A DNA stretch of 64,000 nt from positions 62,001 through 126,000 of the forward strand of contig VAYS01000009.1 in assembly GCA_005883215.1 (NCBI GenBank), in the 5' to 3' direction. The notes under the pieces were generated by a model that worked only from the letters and a program-made list of their open reading frames with translations, was not told the DNA's origin and searched no databases. The position numbers were made by a program, and so were the translations under genes. The DNA comes from Actinomycetota bacterium (GTDB taxonomy: Bacteria > Actinomycetota > Thermoleophilia > Solirubrobacterales > Solirubrobacteraceae). Of this stretch, positions 50,414 to 59,004 are shown one piece after another (position 1 is the stretch's first letter; every line of letters starts with the position of its first letter).

Positions 50414-51642
50414 CCCTTCGCCGCCGCCCGCGCCCGCTCGACCCCGCCGCTCGCGCCGAGCTCGCCGCGATCGACGCCGCCCTGGCCGGGCGCCCGGTCG
50501 CCCCCGAGCACTCCGCCCTGGCCACGCTGGTCGCCGACGTGCGCGCGACCGCGCCATCGCCGTCGCCCGAGCTGGACTCCCGTCTGGAGGCGGGCCTGCG
50601 CTCGGGCTTTGCACCGGCCGGTGCGCCCGCCCCACGCGGGCGCGTCGCCACGCTGGGTGCCGCGGTTCGTGCACGCCTGGGCGCCGGGATCTCGCGCCGC
50701 TCGCTCGCCCTGGGGACGGCCGGAGCGCTGGCCAGTGTGCTGATTGCCGCCGTCGTGATCGTCTCGCTCCCGGGCAGCGGGTCGCGCAATGCCACACAGC
50801 CGCAAACGCAGCTACTCGAGAGGGCCGCGCCGGGTGCCTCTACGCCGCCACCGGCGGCGGCGCCGGCCACGGTAACGCCGACGCCGGCGAGGCCCACACC
50901 GTCACCCCTCCGGCCGCTCCCGCCCGGCGTCGCCCCCGCCCCCACCCGCCGTGTCGACCGCGCCGCCTCACTCGCGCTGAGCACCGCGCCCGACTCGCTG
51001 AATACGGTCGCCGACGGCGTGGTGCGGGTGACCGACTCCTTCGGCGGGATCGTCGCCAGCTCCAACGTCTCCTCGGGCCGCCCGGCGACCGATGCCGGGC
51101 CCGGCCAGGGCGGAGAGGCGAGCTTCGACCTACGCGTGCCGTCGGACCGGCTGGCGGCGGCTCTGGCGGCGCTTTCGCGCCTGGCCGACGTAACCGCGCG
51201 CGATCAGAGCACGCAGGACATCACCGCGCCCTATGACGCCGCCGCCTCGCGCGTCGGGCGCCTGACCGGCCAGCGCGACGCGCTGCGCTCTCGACTGGCG
51301 GCGGCGCACGGCGCCCAGGTCCAGGCGCTGCTCGCGCGGCTGCGCGCCGTGCAGGCGCAACTCGCCCTCGCCCAGCGCCAGCAGCGCCAGCTTGATCTGC
51401 GCGCGCGCTACGCGCGCGTGACCGTGCAGATCGCCGCGACCGGCACCCGCCACGGCGCAGCAGGGCCCTGGGGCCCGGGGCGGGCGCTCGACGACGCGCT
51501 GCGGGTTCTCGCCGTCGCCGCCGGCGTCGCGCTGGTGGCGCTCGCCGCGCTCGTGCCGCTCGCCGCCCTCGGCCTGGCGGGGTGGTTGGCCGGTCGCCGA
51601 CTGTTGCGTCGGCGCCGCGAGCGCGCCCTGGGCTTCGCCTGA
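50410..51642 (+). CDS. DUF4349 membrane protein, probable anti-sigma partner
   Basis: A 410-residue membrane protein. The N-terminal 95 residues are cytosolic and helical, possibly sigma-binding. One membrane helix follows (LALGTAGALASVLIAAVVIV), then a Pro/Thr linker. The extracytoplasmic DUF4349 domain (about 180-350) includes ASFDLRVPSDRLAAALAALS, TAPYDAAASRVGRLTGQR-like and a coiled-coil LLARLRAVQAQLALAQRQQ. A second membrane helix near the C-terminus (VAAGVALVALAALVPLAALG) ends it. Translational coupling to the ECF gene suggests that it controls the sigma factor in response to an envelope signal. This is inference; it lacks the classical zinc anti-sigma motif. Confidence 0.75.
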   Translation: MTLRRRPRPLDPAARAELAAIDAALAGRPVAPEHSALATLVADVRATAPSPSPELDSRLEAGLRSGFAPAGAPAPRGRVATLGAAVRARLGAGISRRSLALGTAGALASVLIAAVVIVSLPGSGSRNATQPQTQLLERAAPGASTPPPAAAPATVTPTPARPTPSPLRPLPPGVAPAPTRRVDRAASLALSTAPDSLNTVADGVVRVTDSFGGIVASSNVSSGRPATDAGPGQGGEASFDLRVPSDRLAAALAALSRLADVTARDQSTQDITAPYDAAASRVGRLTGQRDALRSRLAAAHGAQVQALLARLRAVQAQLALAQRQQRQLDLRARYARVTVQIAATGTRHGAAGPWGPGRALDDALRVLAVAAGVALVALAALVPLAALGLAGWLAGRRLLRRRRERALGFA

Positions 51643-51676
51643 CCGGCCGGCTGGGCCGTGGAATACTCGGCCGGCC

Positions 51677-52375
51677 ATGGCCAGCGTTCCCGAGCAGGAG
51701 ACCGTCACCCTGCTCGCCCAGGTGCCGGTGTTCGAGCCGCTGACGCCGACGGAGCTCGGCCGCATTGCCGAGGTGGCGGTGCCGCGTACGTTCCCCGCCG
51801 GCCAGGTGATCTTCCACGAGGGTGACGCCAGCGACACCTGCTACGTGGTCCGCCAGGGCCACGCCCGCGCCATCCGCGAGCACTCCGACGGGCGTTCGAT
51901 CACCCTGGCCAACTTCGGGCCGGGCGATATCTTCGGCGAGCTGGCGATGTTCGACGAGGAGCGCCGGTCGGCCACGGTGGAGGCCATCGACGAGCTGGGG
52001 GCGATCGCCCTGCTGGGCGCCGACATGCGTCGCCTGCTGCGCGAGCATGCCGAGATCGCCCTCAAGCTGATCGTCGCCCTCGGGCGGCGCCTGCGCCAGA
52101 CCAACGAGCGCCTCTCGCGCCAGTCTTTTCAGACCGTGCAGAGCCGAGTGGCCACCGTGCTCTCCCAGCTGGTCGGCGAGGCGCGCGCAGAGGGAGCGGG
52201 GGAGCGCGACGTCCTGCTCAAGTGCACCCAGGCCGACGTGGCCAAGCTCGCCGGCTCCTCGCGCGAGTCGGCCAGCCGCTTTCTCGCTGTGCTCGAGCGC
52301 GCCGGCGTCGTCTCCCAAGGGCGGGGCAAGCTGGTGGTGCACGACCCCGAGGCGCTGTCGGGCTATGTCTTCTAG
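51677..52375 (+). CDS. Crp/Fnr-family transcriptional regulator
   Basis: A 232-residue cyclic-nucleotide-binding regulator. The N-terminal cNMP domain has GQVIFHEGDASDTCYVVRQG and the phosphate-binding cassette FGELAMFDEERRSATVEA, whose Glu, Arg and Ser-Ala match cAMP-binding Crp. The long dimer helix is followed by an HTH, KCTQADVAKLAGSSRESASR. No Fnr-type cysteines are present. It likely binds cAMP and controls many genes. Two class III cyclase genes occur in this window. Its stop overlaps the downstream Nudix start in another frame. Confidence 0.88.
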   Translation: MASVPEQETVTLLAQVPVFEPLTPTELGRIAEVAVPRTFPAGQVIFHEGDASDTCYVVRQGHARAIREHSDGRSITLANFGPGDIFGELAMFDEERRSATVEAIDELGAIALLGADMRRLLREHAEIALKLIVALGRRLRQTNERLSRQSFQTVQSRVATVLSQLVGEARAEGAGERDVLLKCTQADVAKLAGSSRESASRFLAVLERAGVVSQGRGKLVVHDPEALSGYVF

Positions 52376-52877
52376 CCCGCCCGAGGGGCCCAGCCCGGAC
52401 GCTCCCGAGCCGGCGCCCGAGGCCTCGGGCCCGGGGGGCCCGCCCCCTGACCTGCCCGCCCAGGAGCACTCGGCCGGCGGGGTGCTGGTGCGCGACGGCC
52501 AGGTGGCGGTGATCGTCCCCCGCCGCCGCGCCCCCGACGGGCGCCAGGTGCTGGCGTTGCCCAAGGGGCACATCGACCCCGGGGAGACGCCCGAGCAGGC
52601 CGCCGCGCGCGAGGTCCGCGAGGAGGCCGGCGTCGAGGGCGAGCTGATCGCCAAGCTGGGTGACGTGCGCTACTGGCGGCGCCGGCGCGGGCGCCAGATC
52701 CCCAAGGAGGTGGCGTTTTATCTGTTCGAGTTTCGCTCCGGGGACCCCGCCCGCCACGACCACGAGGTCGAGGAGGCTCGGTGGATGCCGCTGGCCGAGG
52801 CCGAGCGCGCGCTCACCTACGAAGGCGAGCGCGAAATGGTGAGCCGAGCCCTGTCACGATTGGCCGCCGACCGCTAG
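52365..52877 (+). CDS. Nudix hydrolase (MutT/Ap4A-type)
   Basis: A 170-residue Nudix protein with a 35-residue Pro/Glu-rich N-terminus. The domain starts at SAGGVLVRDGQVAVIVPRRR. The Nudix box GHIDPGETPEQAAAREVREE is complete (with AG following), preceded by LALPKG. This resembles Ap4A or MutT-like hydrolases with the ending IPKEVAFYLFEF. It overlaps the Crp gene by 11 bases, so translation is coupled. Substrate undetermined. Confidence 0.87.
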   Translation: MSSSPPEGPSPDAPEPAPEASGPGGPPPDLPAQEHSAGGVLVRDGQVAVIVPRRRAPDGRQVLALPKGHIDPGETPEQAAAREVREEAGVEGELIAKLGDVRYWRRRRGRQIPKEVAFYLFEFRSGDPARHDHEVEEARWMPLAEAERALTYEGEREMVSRALSRLAADR

Positions 52878-52889
52878 CCTCCGCGTCCG

Positions 52890-53288
52890 GTGCAGGTCCT
52901 CAACTTCTACTCAACCCTGTTTGCCGATCAGCTCAAGCGCGGGCGCAAGACGGCGACCATCCGGCTGGGCGACAAGAGCCACAAGTACCGCCGCAACCAG
53001 CTGGTGCTGGTGACCATCGGCTACCAGCACTCACCCCGCGAGCGGATCTTCGAGGCGGTCATCGACGCCGTCGACGTGATGAAGATCCGCGACCTCTCCC
53101 CCCGCGACATCGAGCACGACAACCCCGAGTTTCGCCGCCACGAGGAGCTGATCCACTTCCTCGAGCAGATCTACGGACGCGAGGTCTCCGTCGAGGACAC
53201 CGTCACCGTGGTGCGCTTCTCCCAGATCCTCGACCAGCCGCCGGGGATCACCGAGGCGGTGCGTGGCTTCGGCGGCGCCCAGAACTGA
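52890..53288 (+). CDS. ASCH-domain protein
   Basis: A 132-residue ASCH/PUA-like protein: VLNFYSTLFADQLKRGRKTA, then TIRLGDKSHKYRRNQLVLVT, and IDAVDVMKIRDLSPRDIEHD. The ASCH domain is an RNA/nucleoside-binding beta barrel, in some members an amidohydrolase acting on modified nucleosides (YqfB type). GTG 52890 lies 12 bases after the Nudix stop, so the two form an operon. Tandem hairpins follow. Confidence 0.8.
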   Translation: MQVLNFYSTLFADQLKRGRKTATIRLGDKSHKYRRNQLVLVTIGYQHSPRERIFEAVIDAVDVMKIRDLSPRDIEHDNPEFRRHEELIHFLEQIYGREVSVEDTVTVVRFSQILDQPPGITEAVRGFGGAQN

Positions 53289-53296
53289 CCGGCGCC

Positions 53297-53330
53297 GGGC
53301 CCCGAGCCGGGGCCCCGCGGGCTTCGCCCG
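53297..53330 (+). terminator. Tandem terminator hairpins after the ASCH gene
   Basis: GGGCCCC (53297-53303) pairs with GGGGCCC (53309-53315), then CGGGC (53318-53322) with GCCCG (53326-53330). They separate the ASCH operon from the groES promoter. Confidence 0.6.
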
Positions 53331-53334
53331 GCCC

Positions 53335-53361
53335 TTGGCACTCGCTATATGAGACTGCCAA
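53335..53361 (+). promoter_or_regulatory. CIRCE operator 1 (one mismatch)
   Basis: TTGGCACTC-N9-GACTGCCAA (53335-53343 and 53353-53361) matches the HrcA-binding CIRCE dyad except for one base in the right arm. It overlaps the -35 region expected for the -10 TATAGT at 53379-53384. Confidence 0.85.
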
Positions 53362-53378
53362 GACCCCAAGGATCGCGC

Positions 53379-53384
53379 TATAGT
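53379..53384 (+). promoter_or_regulatory. groES: groES promoter -10 element
   Basis: TATAGT lies between the two CIRCE boxes. The -35 would fall at 53356-53361 within the first box, so HrcA binding would block the polymerase. Confidence 0.5.
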
Positions 53385-53399
53385 TCGGCCCCAGGAGGC

Positions 53400-53426
53400 T
53401 TGGCACTCTTCACATGAGAGTGCCAA
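53400..53426 (+). promoter_or_regulatory. CIRCE operator 2 (perfect dyad)
   Basis: TTGGCACTC (53400-53408), N9, GAGTGCCAA (53418-53426) is a perfect CIRCE-type inverted repeat in the transcribed leader, 44 bases before the groES start. HrcA binds such sites and releases them on heat shock. hrcA itself is not in the window. Confidence 0.92.
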
Positions 53427-53470
53427 GAGGCTCCGCCACCCGCAGTCTCTGTCATCGGAGGTTGGATTTC

Positions 53471-53761
53471 ATGAAGCTCAAGCCCCTGGGCGATCGGCTG
53501 ATCGTGCAGGCGATCGAGGAGGAGGAGACCACGGCCAGTGGCATCGTCCTCCCCGACACCGCCAAGGAGAAGCCGCAGAAGGGCAAGGTCCTCGCCGTAG
53601 GCGACGGCAAGCTCGACGACGACGGCAAGCGGATCCCGCTCGACGTCAAGAAGGGCGACGAGGTCCTCTACAGCAAGTACGGCGGGACCGAGATCAAGGT
53701 CGACGGCGAGGATCTGCTCGTCCTGCGCGAGTCCGACGTCCTAGCCCGCGTCGAGTCCTGA
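53471..53761 (+). CDS. groES: Co-chaperonin GroES
   Basis: A 96-residue protein of standard length. [20 protein letters not shown] starts it; the mobile loop [19 protein letters not shown] and the end [18 protein letters not shown] are typical. It caps GroEL rings during folding. ATG 53471 has a GGAGG ribosome binding site; an upstream in-frame ATG at 53414 lies inside the CIRCE box and is not used. It is controlled by two CIRCE boxes and cotranscribed with groEL 39 bases on. Confidence 0.96.
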   Translation: MKLKPLGDRLIVQAIEEEETTASGIVLPDTAKEKPQKGKVLAVGDGKLDDDGKRIPLDVKKGDEVLYSKYGGTEIKVDGEDLLVLRESDVLARVES

Positions 53762-53800
53762 CCAAGTCCCTCGCTCTTTCAAGGAGAAGCTAGTTCACCA

Positions 53801-55435
53801 ATGGCTCATAAGGAACTGAAATACGACAGCGAGGCGCGCAAGGCGCTGGAGGCCGGCGTAGACGCCGTCGCCAACGCCGTCAAGGTCACCCTCGGCCCCA
53901 AGGGCCGCTACGTGGTCCTGGACAAGAAGTTCGGCGCGCCCACCATCACCAACGACGGCGTCACGATCGCGCGCGAGATCGAGGTCGAGGACGTCTTCCA
54001 GAACCAGGGTGCCCAGCTGGTGCGCGAGGTGGCCACCGCCACCAACGACGTGGCCGGCGACGGCACCACCACCGCCACCGTGCTGGCCCAGGCGATCGTG
54101 CGCCAGGGGCTCAAGAACGTGGCCGCCGGCGCCAACCCGCTGGCGCTCAAGCGCGGCATCGAGTCCGCCGTCGACCAGTCCGTGGATCAGATCAAGTCCC
54201 AGTCCAAGGACATCTCGGGCAAGGACCAGATCGCCCGCGTGGCCACGATCTCTGCCGGTGACGACGAGATCGGCGACGTTATCGCCGACGCGATCGAGAA
54301 GGTCGGCAAGGACGGCGTGGTCAACGTCGAGGAAGGCCAGACCTTCGGGATGGAGCTCGAGTTCACCGAGGGCATGCAGTGCGACAAGGGCTACATCTCG
54401 CCCTACATGGTCACCGACCAGGACCGCATGGAGGCGGTGCTCGAGGACCCCTACATCCTGATCGCCAACCAGAAGATCGGCTCGGTCCGCGACGTGCTGC
54501 CGGTGCTCGAGGCGGTCATCCAGTCGGGCAAGCCGCTGCTGATCATCGCCGAGGACGTCGAGGGCGAGTCGCTGGCCACGCTGGTGGTCAACAAGCTCCG
54601 CGGCACGTTCACCGGCGTGGCGGTCAAGGCGCCGGGCTTCGGCGACCGCCGCAAGCGAATGCTCGAGGACATCGCCATCCTCACCAACGGCGAGGTGATC
54701 ACCGAGGAGATGGGGCTCAAGCTGGAGAACACCCAGCTGTCCCAGCTCGGCCGCGCCCGCCGCGTGGTGGTGGCCAAGGACACCACCACGATTGTCGACG
54801 GCGCCGGCGAGTCGGAGGCGATCAAGGGTCGCATCAACCAGATCAAGACCGAGATCGACAGCACCGACTCGGACTTCGACCGGGAGAAGCTCCAGGAGCG
54901 CCTGGCCAAGCTCTCGGGCGGGGTCGCCGTGGTCAAGGTGGGCGCCGCCACCGAGACCGAGATGAAGGAGAAGAAGCACCGCGTCGAGGACGCCCTGCAG
55001 GCGACCCGGGCGGCGCTCGAGGAGGGCATCGTGCCCGGCGGCGGCGTGTCCCTGCTCGCGGCGGCCGCTGCCATCAAGGCGGACGGCCTGGGCGAGGAGG
55101 ACGAGCGCACCGGCGCGCGGATCGTCCAGCGCTCGCTGGAGGAGCCGCTGCGTCAGATCGCCGAGAACTCCGGGCTCGAGGGCTCGGTGGTGGTCAACGA
55201 CGTGCGCAAGGCCAAGAAGGGCTCGGGCCTGAACGCCAACACCAACCAGATCGAGGACCTGGTCTCCGCCGGCGTCATCGACCCGGCGATGGTCACGCGC
55301 TCGGCGCTGCAGAACGCGGCCTCGATCGCCAAGAACATCCTGACCACCGAGGCGATCGTCGCCGAGATGCCCGAGAAGGAGGGCGCTGGCATGCCCGGCG
55401 GCGGGGGCATGCCCGACATGGGCGGGATGATGTAA
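53801..55435 (+). CDS. groEL: Chaperonin GroEL
   Basis: The 544-residue 60-kDa chaperonin. ATP-binding segments [20 protein letters not shown] and [16 protein letters not shown], the hinge and apical domains, and the equatorial [11 protein letters not shown] are intact. The C-terminal tail is the usual Gly/Met-rich repeat [17 protein letters not shown]; a His-rich GroEL1 tail is absent, so this is the housekeeping GroEL2 type. The AAGGAGAA ribosome binding site is strong. Regulated by CIRCE via groES. Confidence 0.97.
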   Translation: MAHKELKYDSEARKALEAGVDAVANAVKVTLGPKGRYVVLDKKFGAPTITNDGVTIAREIEVEDVFQNQGAQLVREVATATNDVAGDGTTTATVLAQAIVRQGLKNVAAGANPLALKRGIESAVDQSVDQIKSQSKDISGKDQIARVATISAGDDEIGDVIADAIEKVGKDGVVNVEEGQTFGMELEFTEGMQCDKGYISPYMVTDQDRMEAVLEDPYILIANQKIGSVRDVLPVLEAVIQSGKPLLIIAEDVEGESLATLVVNKLRGTFTGVAVKAPGFGDRRKRMLEDIAILTNGEVITEEMGLKLENTQLSQLGRARRVVVAKDTTTIVDGAGESEAIKGRINQIKTEIDSTDSDFDREKLQERLAKLSGGVAVVKVGAATETEMKEKKHRVEDALQATRAALEEGIVPGGGVSLLAAAAAIKADGLGEEDERTGARIVQRSLEEPLRQIAENSGLEGSVVVNDVRKAKKGSGLNANTNQIEDLVSAGVIDPAMVTRSALQNAASIAKNILTTEAIVAEMPEKEGAGMPGGGGMPDMGGMM

Positions 55436-55473
55436 GCAGCGCTATCGCGCTGAAAGCATCGAGACGTTCCCGA

Positions 55474-55497
55474 GGGCCCGGCCGCCGCGCCGGGCCC
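55474..55497. terminator. Terminator between groEL and citrate synthase
   Basis: GGGCCCGGC (55474-55482) pairs perfectly with GCCGGGCCC (55489-55497) around CGCCGC. A smaller hairpin AGCGC-TATC-GCGCT (55438-55451) lies just after the groEL stop. Both fit termination of convergent genes. Confidence 0.65.
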
Positions 55498-55537
55498 CCG
55501 GCGTTCTGGTCGACGCTCGGATGGGCCGGCCAGGCAG

Positions 55538-56593
55538 CTAGCGCTTGGGCACCGCGCCGACCGGCCGCGGGCCTTCGCCCACGTACTTGGCGGTGGGGCG
55601 GATCAGGCGGCCCTCGCGCTTCTGTTCCAGGACGTGGGCCGACCACCCCGCCACCCGCGCGCAGGTGAACATCGAGGTGAACAGCTCGGGCGGCACCTGG
55701 GCGTAGTCGAGGATCACCGCCGACCAGAACTCGACGTTGGTGGCCAGCACGCGGTCGGGCTTGCGCGCCCGGAGCTCGGCCAGCGCGGCCTGCTCGAGCG
55801 CCTCGGCCACCTCCAGGCGAGGGGAGCCGATCTCCCGGCAGGTGCGGCGCAGGACGCGGGCCCGGGGGTCCTCGGCCCGGTAGACCCGGTGCCCGAAGCC
55901 CATCAGCCGCTCGCCACGATCCAGGGCCTCGCGCACCCAGCGCTCGGCGTCCCCGCTGGCCGCCACCTCGTCGAGCATCTTGAGCACCCGCGAGGGCGCG
56001 CCACCGTGCAGGGGCCCCGACAGCGCGCCCACCGCGGAGGACAGCGCCGCTGCGCAGTCGGCCCCGGTCGAGGCGACCACCCGGGCGGTGAACGTCGAGG
56101 CGTTCATGCCGTGCTCGGCGGCCGAAATCCAGTACGCGTCGATCGCCTTGACGTGGTCGGGCTCGGCCTCGCCGCGCCAGCGGATCAGGAACCGCTCGGG
56201 GATCGACTTGGCCTTGTCCACCTCGCCCTGGGGTACCGGGGGCTGGCCGGCGCCCCGCGCCGACTGGGCCACGAACGACAGCGCCATCACCGAGGCCCGG
56301 GCCAGGTCCTCGCGCGCCTGCTCGTCGGAGATGTCGATCAACTGCTCAAACCCCCACTCGGGGGCGAGCATGGCCAGCGCCGACTGCACGTCGACGCGCG
56401 GGTCCCCCGAGCGCACCGTGAGCGGATGGGGCTGGGCGGGCGGCAGCCCGGGCCGGTAGGTGCCGTCGACGAGCAGGCCCCACACCTGCTCGTAGGGGAC
56501 GACCCCCACCAGGTCCTCGATGTCCACGCCGCGGTAGCGCAGCGCGCCGCCGTCGCGGTCGGGCTCGGCGATCTCGGTGGCAAAGGCCACCAC
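55538..56593 (-). CDS. gltA: Citrate synthase (type II), start codon region lost
   Basis: Condenses acetyl-CoA and oxaloacetate into citrate. Catalytic His residues are in ISAAEHGMNASTF and SGPLHGGAPSRV, Asp/His region GFGHRVYRAEDPRARVL, and TNVEFWSAVIL. The reading frame extends upstream of GTG 56593 as AETTRHPEVQSGLEG, typical citrate synthase N-terminus, but meets an in-frame stop (complement of 56639-56641) before any ATG. Exactly there an amidase gene of opposite strand begins, also lacking its start. The present protein could start only at GTG 56593 or 56590, losing about 17 residues that are not catalytic. Activity may survive but no promoter space remains. Confidence 0.88.
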   Translation of the reverse strand: MVAFATEIAEPDRDGGALRYRGVDIEDLVGVVPYEQVWGLLVDGTYRPGLPPAQPHPLTVRSGDPRVDVQSALAMLAPEWGFEQLIDISDEQAREDLARASVMALSFVAQSARGAGQPPVPQGEVDKAKSIPERFLIRWRGEAEPDHVKAIDAYWISAAEHGMNASTFTARVVASTGADCAAALSSAVGALSGPLHGGAPSRVLKMLDEVAASGDAERWVREALDRGERLMGFGHRVYRAEDPRARVLRRTCREIGSPRLEVAEALEQAALAELRARKPDRVLATNVEFWSAVILDYAQVPPELFTSMFTCARVAGWSAHVLEQKREGRLIRPTAKYVGEGPRPVGAVPKR

Positions 56594-56634
56594 TCCCTCG
56601 AGTCCCGACTGGACCTCGGGGTGGCGGGTGGTCT

Positions 56635-57972
56635 CGGCTCAACCCCGCGCTCAACGCCTTCGTCGACGTCGACCACGAGGGAGCCCTGGCCGCCGCCGAG
56701 CAGGTGTCGGCCGGCGATCCGCGGCCCTTCGCCGGCGTGCCGGTGGCGATCAAGAACAACCGCCCGGTGGCGGGCATGCGGCTCACGCTGGGGGCCGAGT
56801 TCGCCGGCGACTTCACCCCGGAGTACGACCACAACGTGGTGCGCCGGCTCCAGGGCGCCGGCTTCATCGTGGTCGGCACCACCACCCTGCCCGAGTGGGG
56901 CATCCTGCCCACCAGCGAGGCCCGCCGCTTCGGCCCCACCCGCAACCCGTGGGACCTGGAGCGCACCCCTGGCGGGTCCTCGGGCGGCTCGGCGGCGGCG
57001 GTGGCGGCCGGGATGGTCCCCATCGCCCACGGAAACGACGGCGGCGGCTCCACCCGCATCCCGGCGGCGTGCTGCGGGCTGGTGGGACTCAAGCCCCAGC
57101 GCGGGCGCATCTCGCTCGCCCCCGAGGCGGGCGAGCAGTTCCTGGTCACCGACGGCATGCTCACCCGCACGGTGGCCGAGACCGCGGCCCTGCTCGACGT
57201 CCTCGCCGGGCCCGAGCTGGGCGATGCCTCGTGGGCGCCCCCGCCCCCCGAGCCGTTCGCCGCGTCTGCCGCGCGCCCCCCCGAGCGCCTGCGGATCGCC
57301 GCCACCACGGTGCCCGCGCTGGAGAACGGCCAGGTCGACCCGGTCTGTGCCCAGGCGGTCACCGACGCCGCCGAGCTGATGTCCGAGCTCGGTCACCAGG
57401 TGGTGTGGGAGGACCCGCCCTGGCAGGTCCCCGACGTGCTGCGGACCTTCACCGCTTCGTTCGGTCCGGCGATCTGCACGCAGATCGCCTGGATGGCGAT
57501 GATGCAGGGACGCCAGCCCACCGAGCAGGACATGGAGCCGCTCAGCTGGGCGATCTGGCGCCTGTGCCAGGGGATCAGCTCGATCGAGGCGGCCGGGGCC
57601 GAGCTCCAGCTGCAGTCCTTTGCCCGGGCGATCGTCACCTGGGCCGACGGCTTCGACGCCGTCCTCACCCCCGGGCTGGCCGAGGCGCCGGTCAAGCTCG
57701 GCACGATGGACTCCTGCGCGCCCGAGCCGATGAAGGCCTTCGCCCGGTCGGGTCAGTTCACGCCGTTTACCGCGATCTGCAACGTCTCGGGCCAGCCGGC
57801 GATCGCCCTGCCCCTGTTCGAGCGCGAGGAGGGACTCCCGCTGGCGGTGCAGCTCATCGGCCAGCCCGCGCAGGAGGGGGCGCTGCTGGCCCTGGCCGAC
57901 CAGCTCGAGCAGGCGCGGCCGTGGAGCGACCGGCGAGCTCCGGTCGACGAGCTGGTCAAGGCCGGCGCCTGA
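56635..57972 (+). CDS. Amidase-signature family amidase, 5'-truncated
   Basis: Amidase hydrolase. Homology begins at RLNPALNAFVDVD (56635), where a full amidase already has about 45-50 preceding residues. The catalytic triad is complete: Lys in GVPVAIKNN, cis-Ser in GGSSGGSAAAVAAG, and Ser in GGGSTRIPAACCGLVGLKP. The C-terminus LPLAVQLIGQPAQEGALLAL is typical. No ATG lies in frame upstream; GTG 56704 is the first usable start and gives 422 residues. The gene abuts the 5' end of citrate synthase with no intergenic space. Either a deletion joined two divergent genes or the assembly is wrong here. Substrate amide unknown. Confidence 0.8.
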   Translation, partial: RLNPALNAFVDVDHEGALAAAEQVSAGDPRPFAGVPVAIKNNRPVAGMRLTLGAEFAGDFTPEYDHNVVRRLQGAGFIVVGTTTLPEWGILPTSEARRFGPTRNPWDLERTPGGSSGGSAAAVAAGMVPIAHGNDGGGSTRIPAACCGLVGLKPQRGRISLAPEAGEQFLVTDGMLTRTVAETAALLDVLAGPELGDASWAPPPPEPFAASAARPPERLRIAATTVPALENGQVDPVCAQAVTDAAELMSELGHQVVWEDPPWQVPDVLRTFTASFGPAICTQIAWMAMMQGRQPTEQDMEPLSWAIWRLCQGISSIEAAGAELQLQSFARAIVTWADGFDAVLTPGLAEAPVKLGTMDSCAPEPMKAFARSGQFTPFTAICNVSGQPAIALPLFEREEGLPLAVQLIGQPAQEGALLALADQLEQARPWSDRRAPVDELVKAGA

Positions 57973-57976
57973 GCGC

Positions 57977-58876
57977 CTAGCTTCCCTGCGCCCCCAGCAC
58001 CGCCGCCATCGCCTGGGGTGAGACTCCCAACGCCTGCGCGTCGCGCGGGCCGGAGCCGGCGGTCATCGAGACCTCCATCAGCTCGGCCTCATCCCAGGTG
58101 GCAAACGCCCGCCCGTCGGCGACCGCCTCGACCGCCCGCAGGGCGCGCGAGACGATCGGCGTGGGCACGGGGAGGATCGGCCGCTGGCGTCCAAATGAGC
58201 GCAGCGCCAGCTCGAGCAGCTGGCGGTGCGAGAGCGTGTCGGGACCCGCCAGCTCAAAGCGCCGCGCGCCGTCTGCGGACCCGACGCCCGCCCCGTCGGA
58301 GAGGGCCCCCGCCACGCAGTCGGCCACGTCCTCGGCCCAGATCGGCTGAAACAGCGCCCGCCCACGCCCGGACATGGGCATCACCGGGAGCAGCGACAGC
58401 CGCTCGAGCAGTCCCAGCCAGGGATCGCCCGGCGCGTAGATCAACGACGGTGCGAAGATCGTCGACGGCAGGCCCGAGTCGCGCACCGCCGCTTCGGCCA
58501 GGGCCTTGGAGCGCAAGAAGCGTGTGCGGTTATACGGCGAGGCCTCCAGCGCGGAGAAGAACACGAAGCGCTCGACCCCGGCTCGCTCGGCGGCCTGGAC
58601 CATGCGCCAGGTGGCGATCCCGTTGAGCTCCTCGATCGAGCCCAACCGCTGGTCGCGGATCGCCGCGGCCAGGTGCACGACGGTGCGCACCCCGCGCATC
58701 GCGTTGCGAAACGAGGGGGGATCGGCGAGATCGCCCAGGGCGATCTGCACCCGGACCCGCTCGGCTCCCAGCCGGCGGGGGTCGCGAACCAGGCAGCGCA
58801 CCGGCTGCCCGGCGGCCGTGAGCCGGCGCAGCAACGCCGAGCCGACCAGGCCGGTGGCGCCGGTCAGCAGCAGCAC
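57977..58876 (-). CDS. NDUFA9-like atypical SDR (NAD(P)H-binding)
   Basis: A 299-residue atypical SDR: LLLTGATGLVGSALLRRL binds the dinucleotide; DLADPPSFRNAMRGVRTVVHLAA and RFVFFSALEASPYNRTRFLRSKALAE follow, the latter with the degenerate Tyr/Lys site, then LIYAPGDPWLGLLERLS. Such proteins resemble complex I subunit NDUFA9 or ubiquinone-biosynthesis helpers and are often non-catalytic. The start is GTG 58876. It converges with the amidase gene, 4 bases apart, and is divergent from ferredoxin. Confidence 0.8.
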   Translation of the reverse strand: MLLLTGATGLVGSALLRRLTAAGQPVRCLVRDPRRLGAERVRVQIALGDLADPPSFRNAMRGVRTVVHLAAAIRDQRLGSIEELNGIATWRMVQAAERAGVERFVFFSALEASPYNRTRFLRSKALAEAAVRDSGLPSTIFAPSLIYAPGDPWLGLLERLSLLPVMPMSGRGRALFQPIWAEDVADCVAGALSDGAGVGSADGARRFELAGPDTLSHRQLLELALRSFGRQRPILPVPTPIVSRALRAVEAVADGRAFATWDEAELMEVSMTAGSGPRDAQALGVSPQAMAAVLGAQGS

Positions 58877-59004
58877 GGGCCGGGCGAGGTCGCTCCCATC
58901 GGCCTCGCGGAGGATAGTGCGCGGGGACCCGTAGAATGCAGGACCGGCGAGCCCGGTCCCGGGCTCGAGGTTCTTCTCACCCCAACCGCCACCAAGAGAC
59001 TGTC

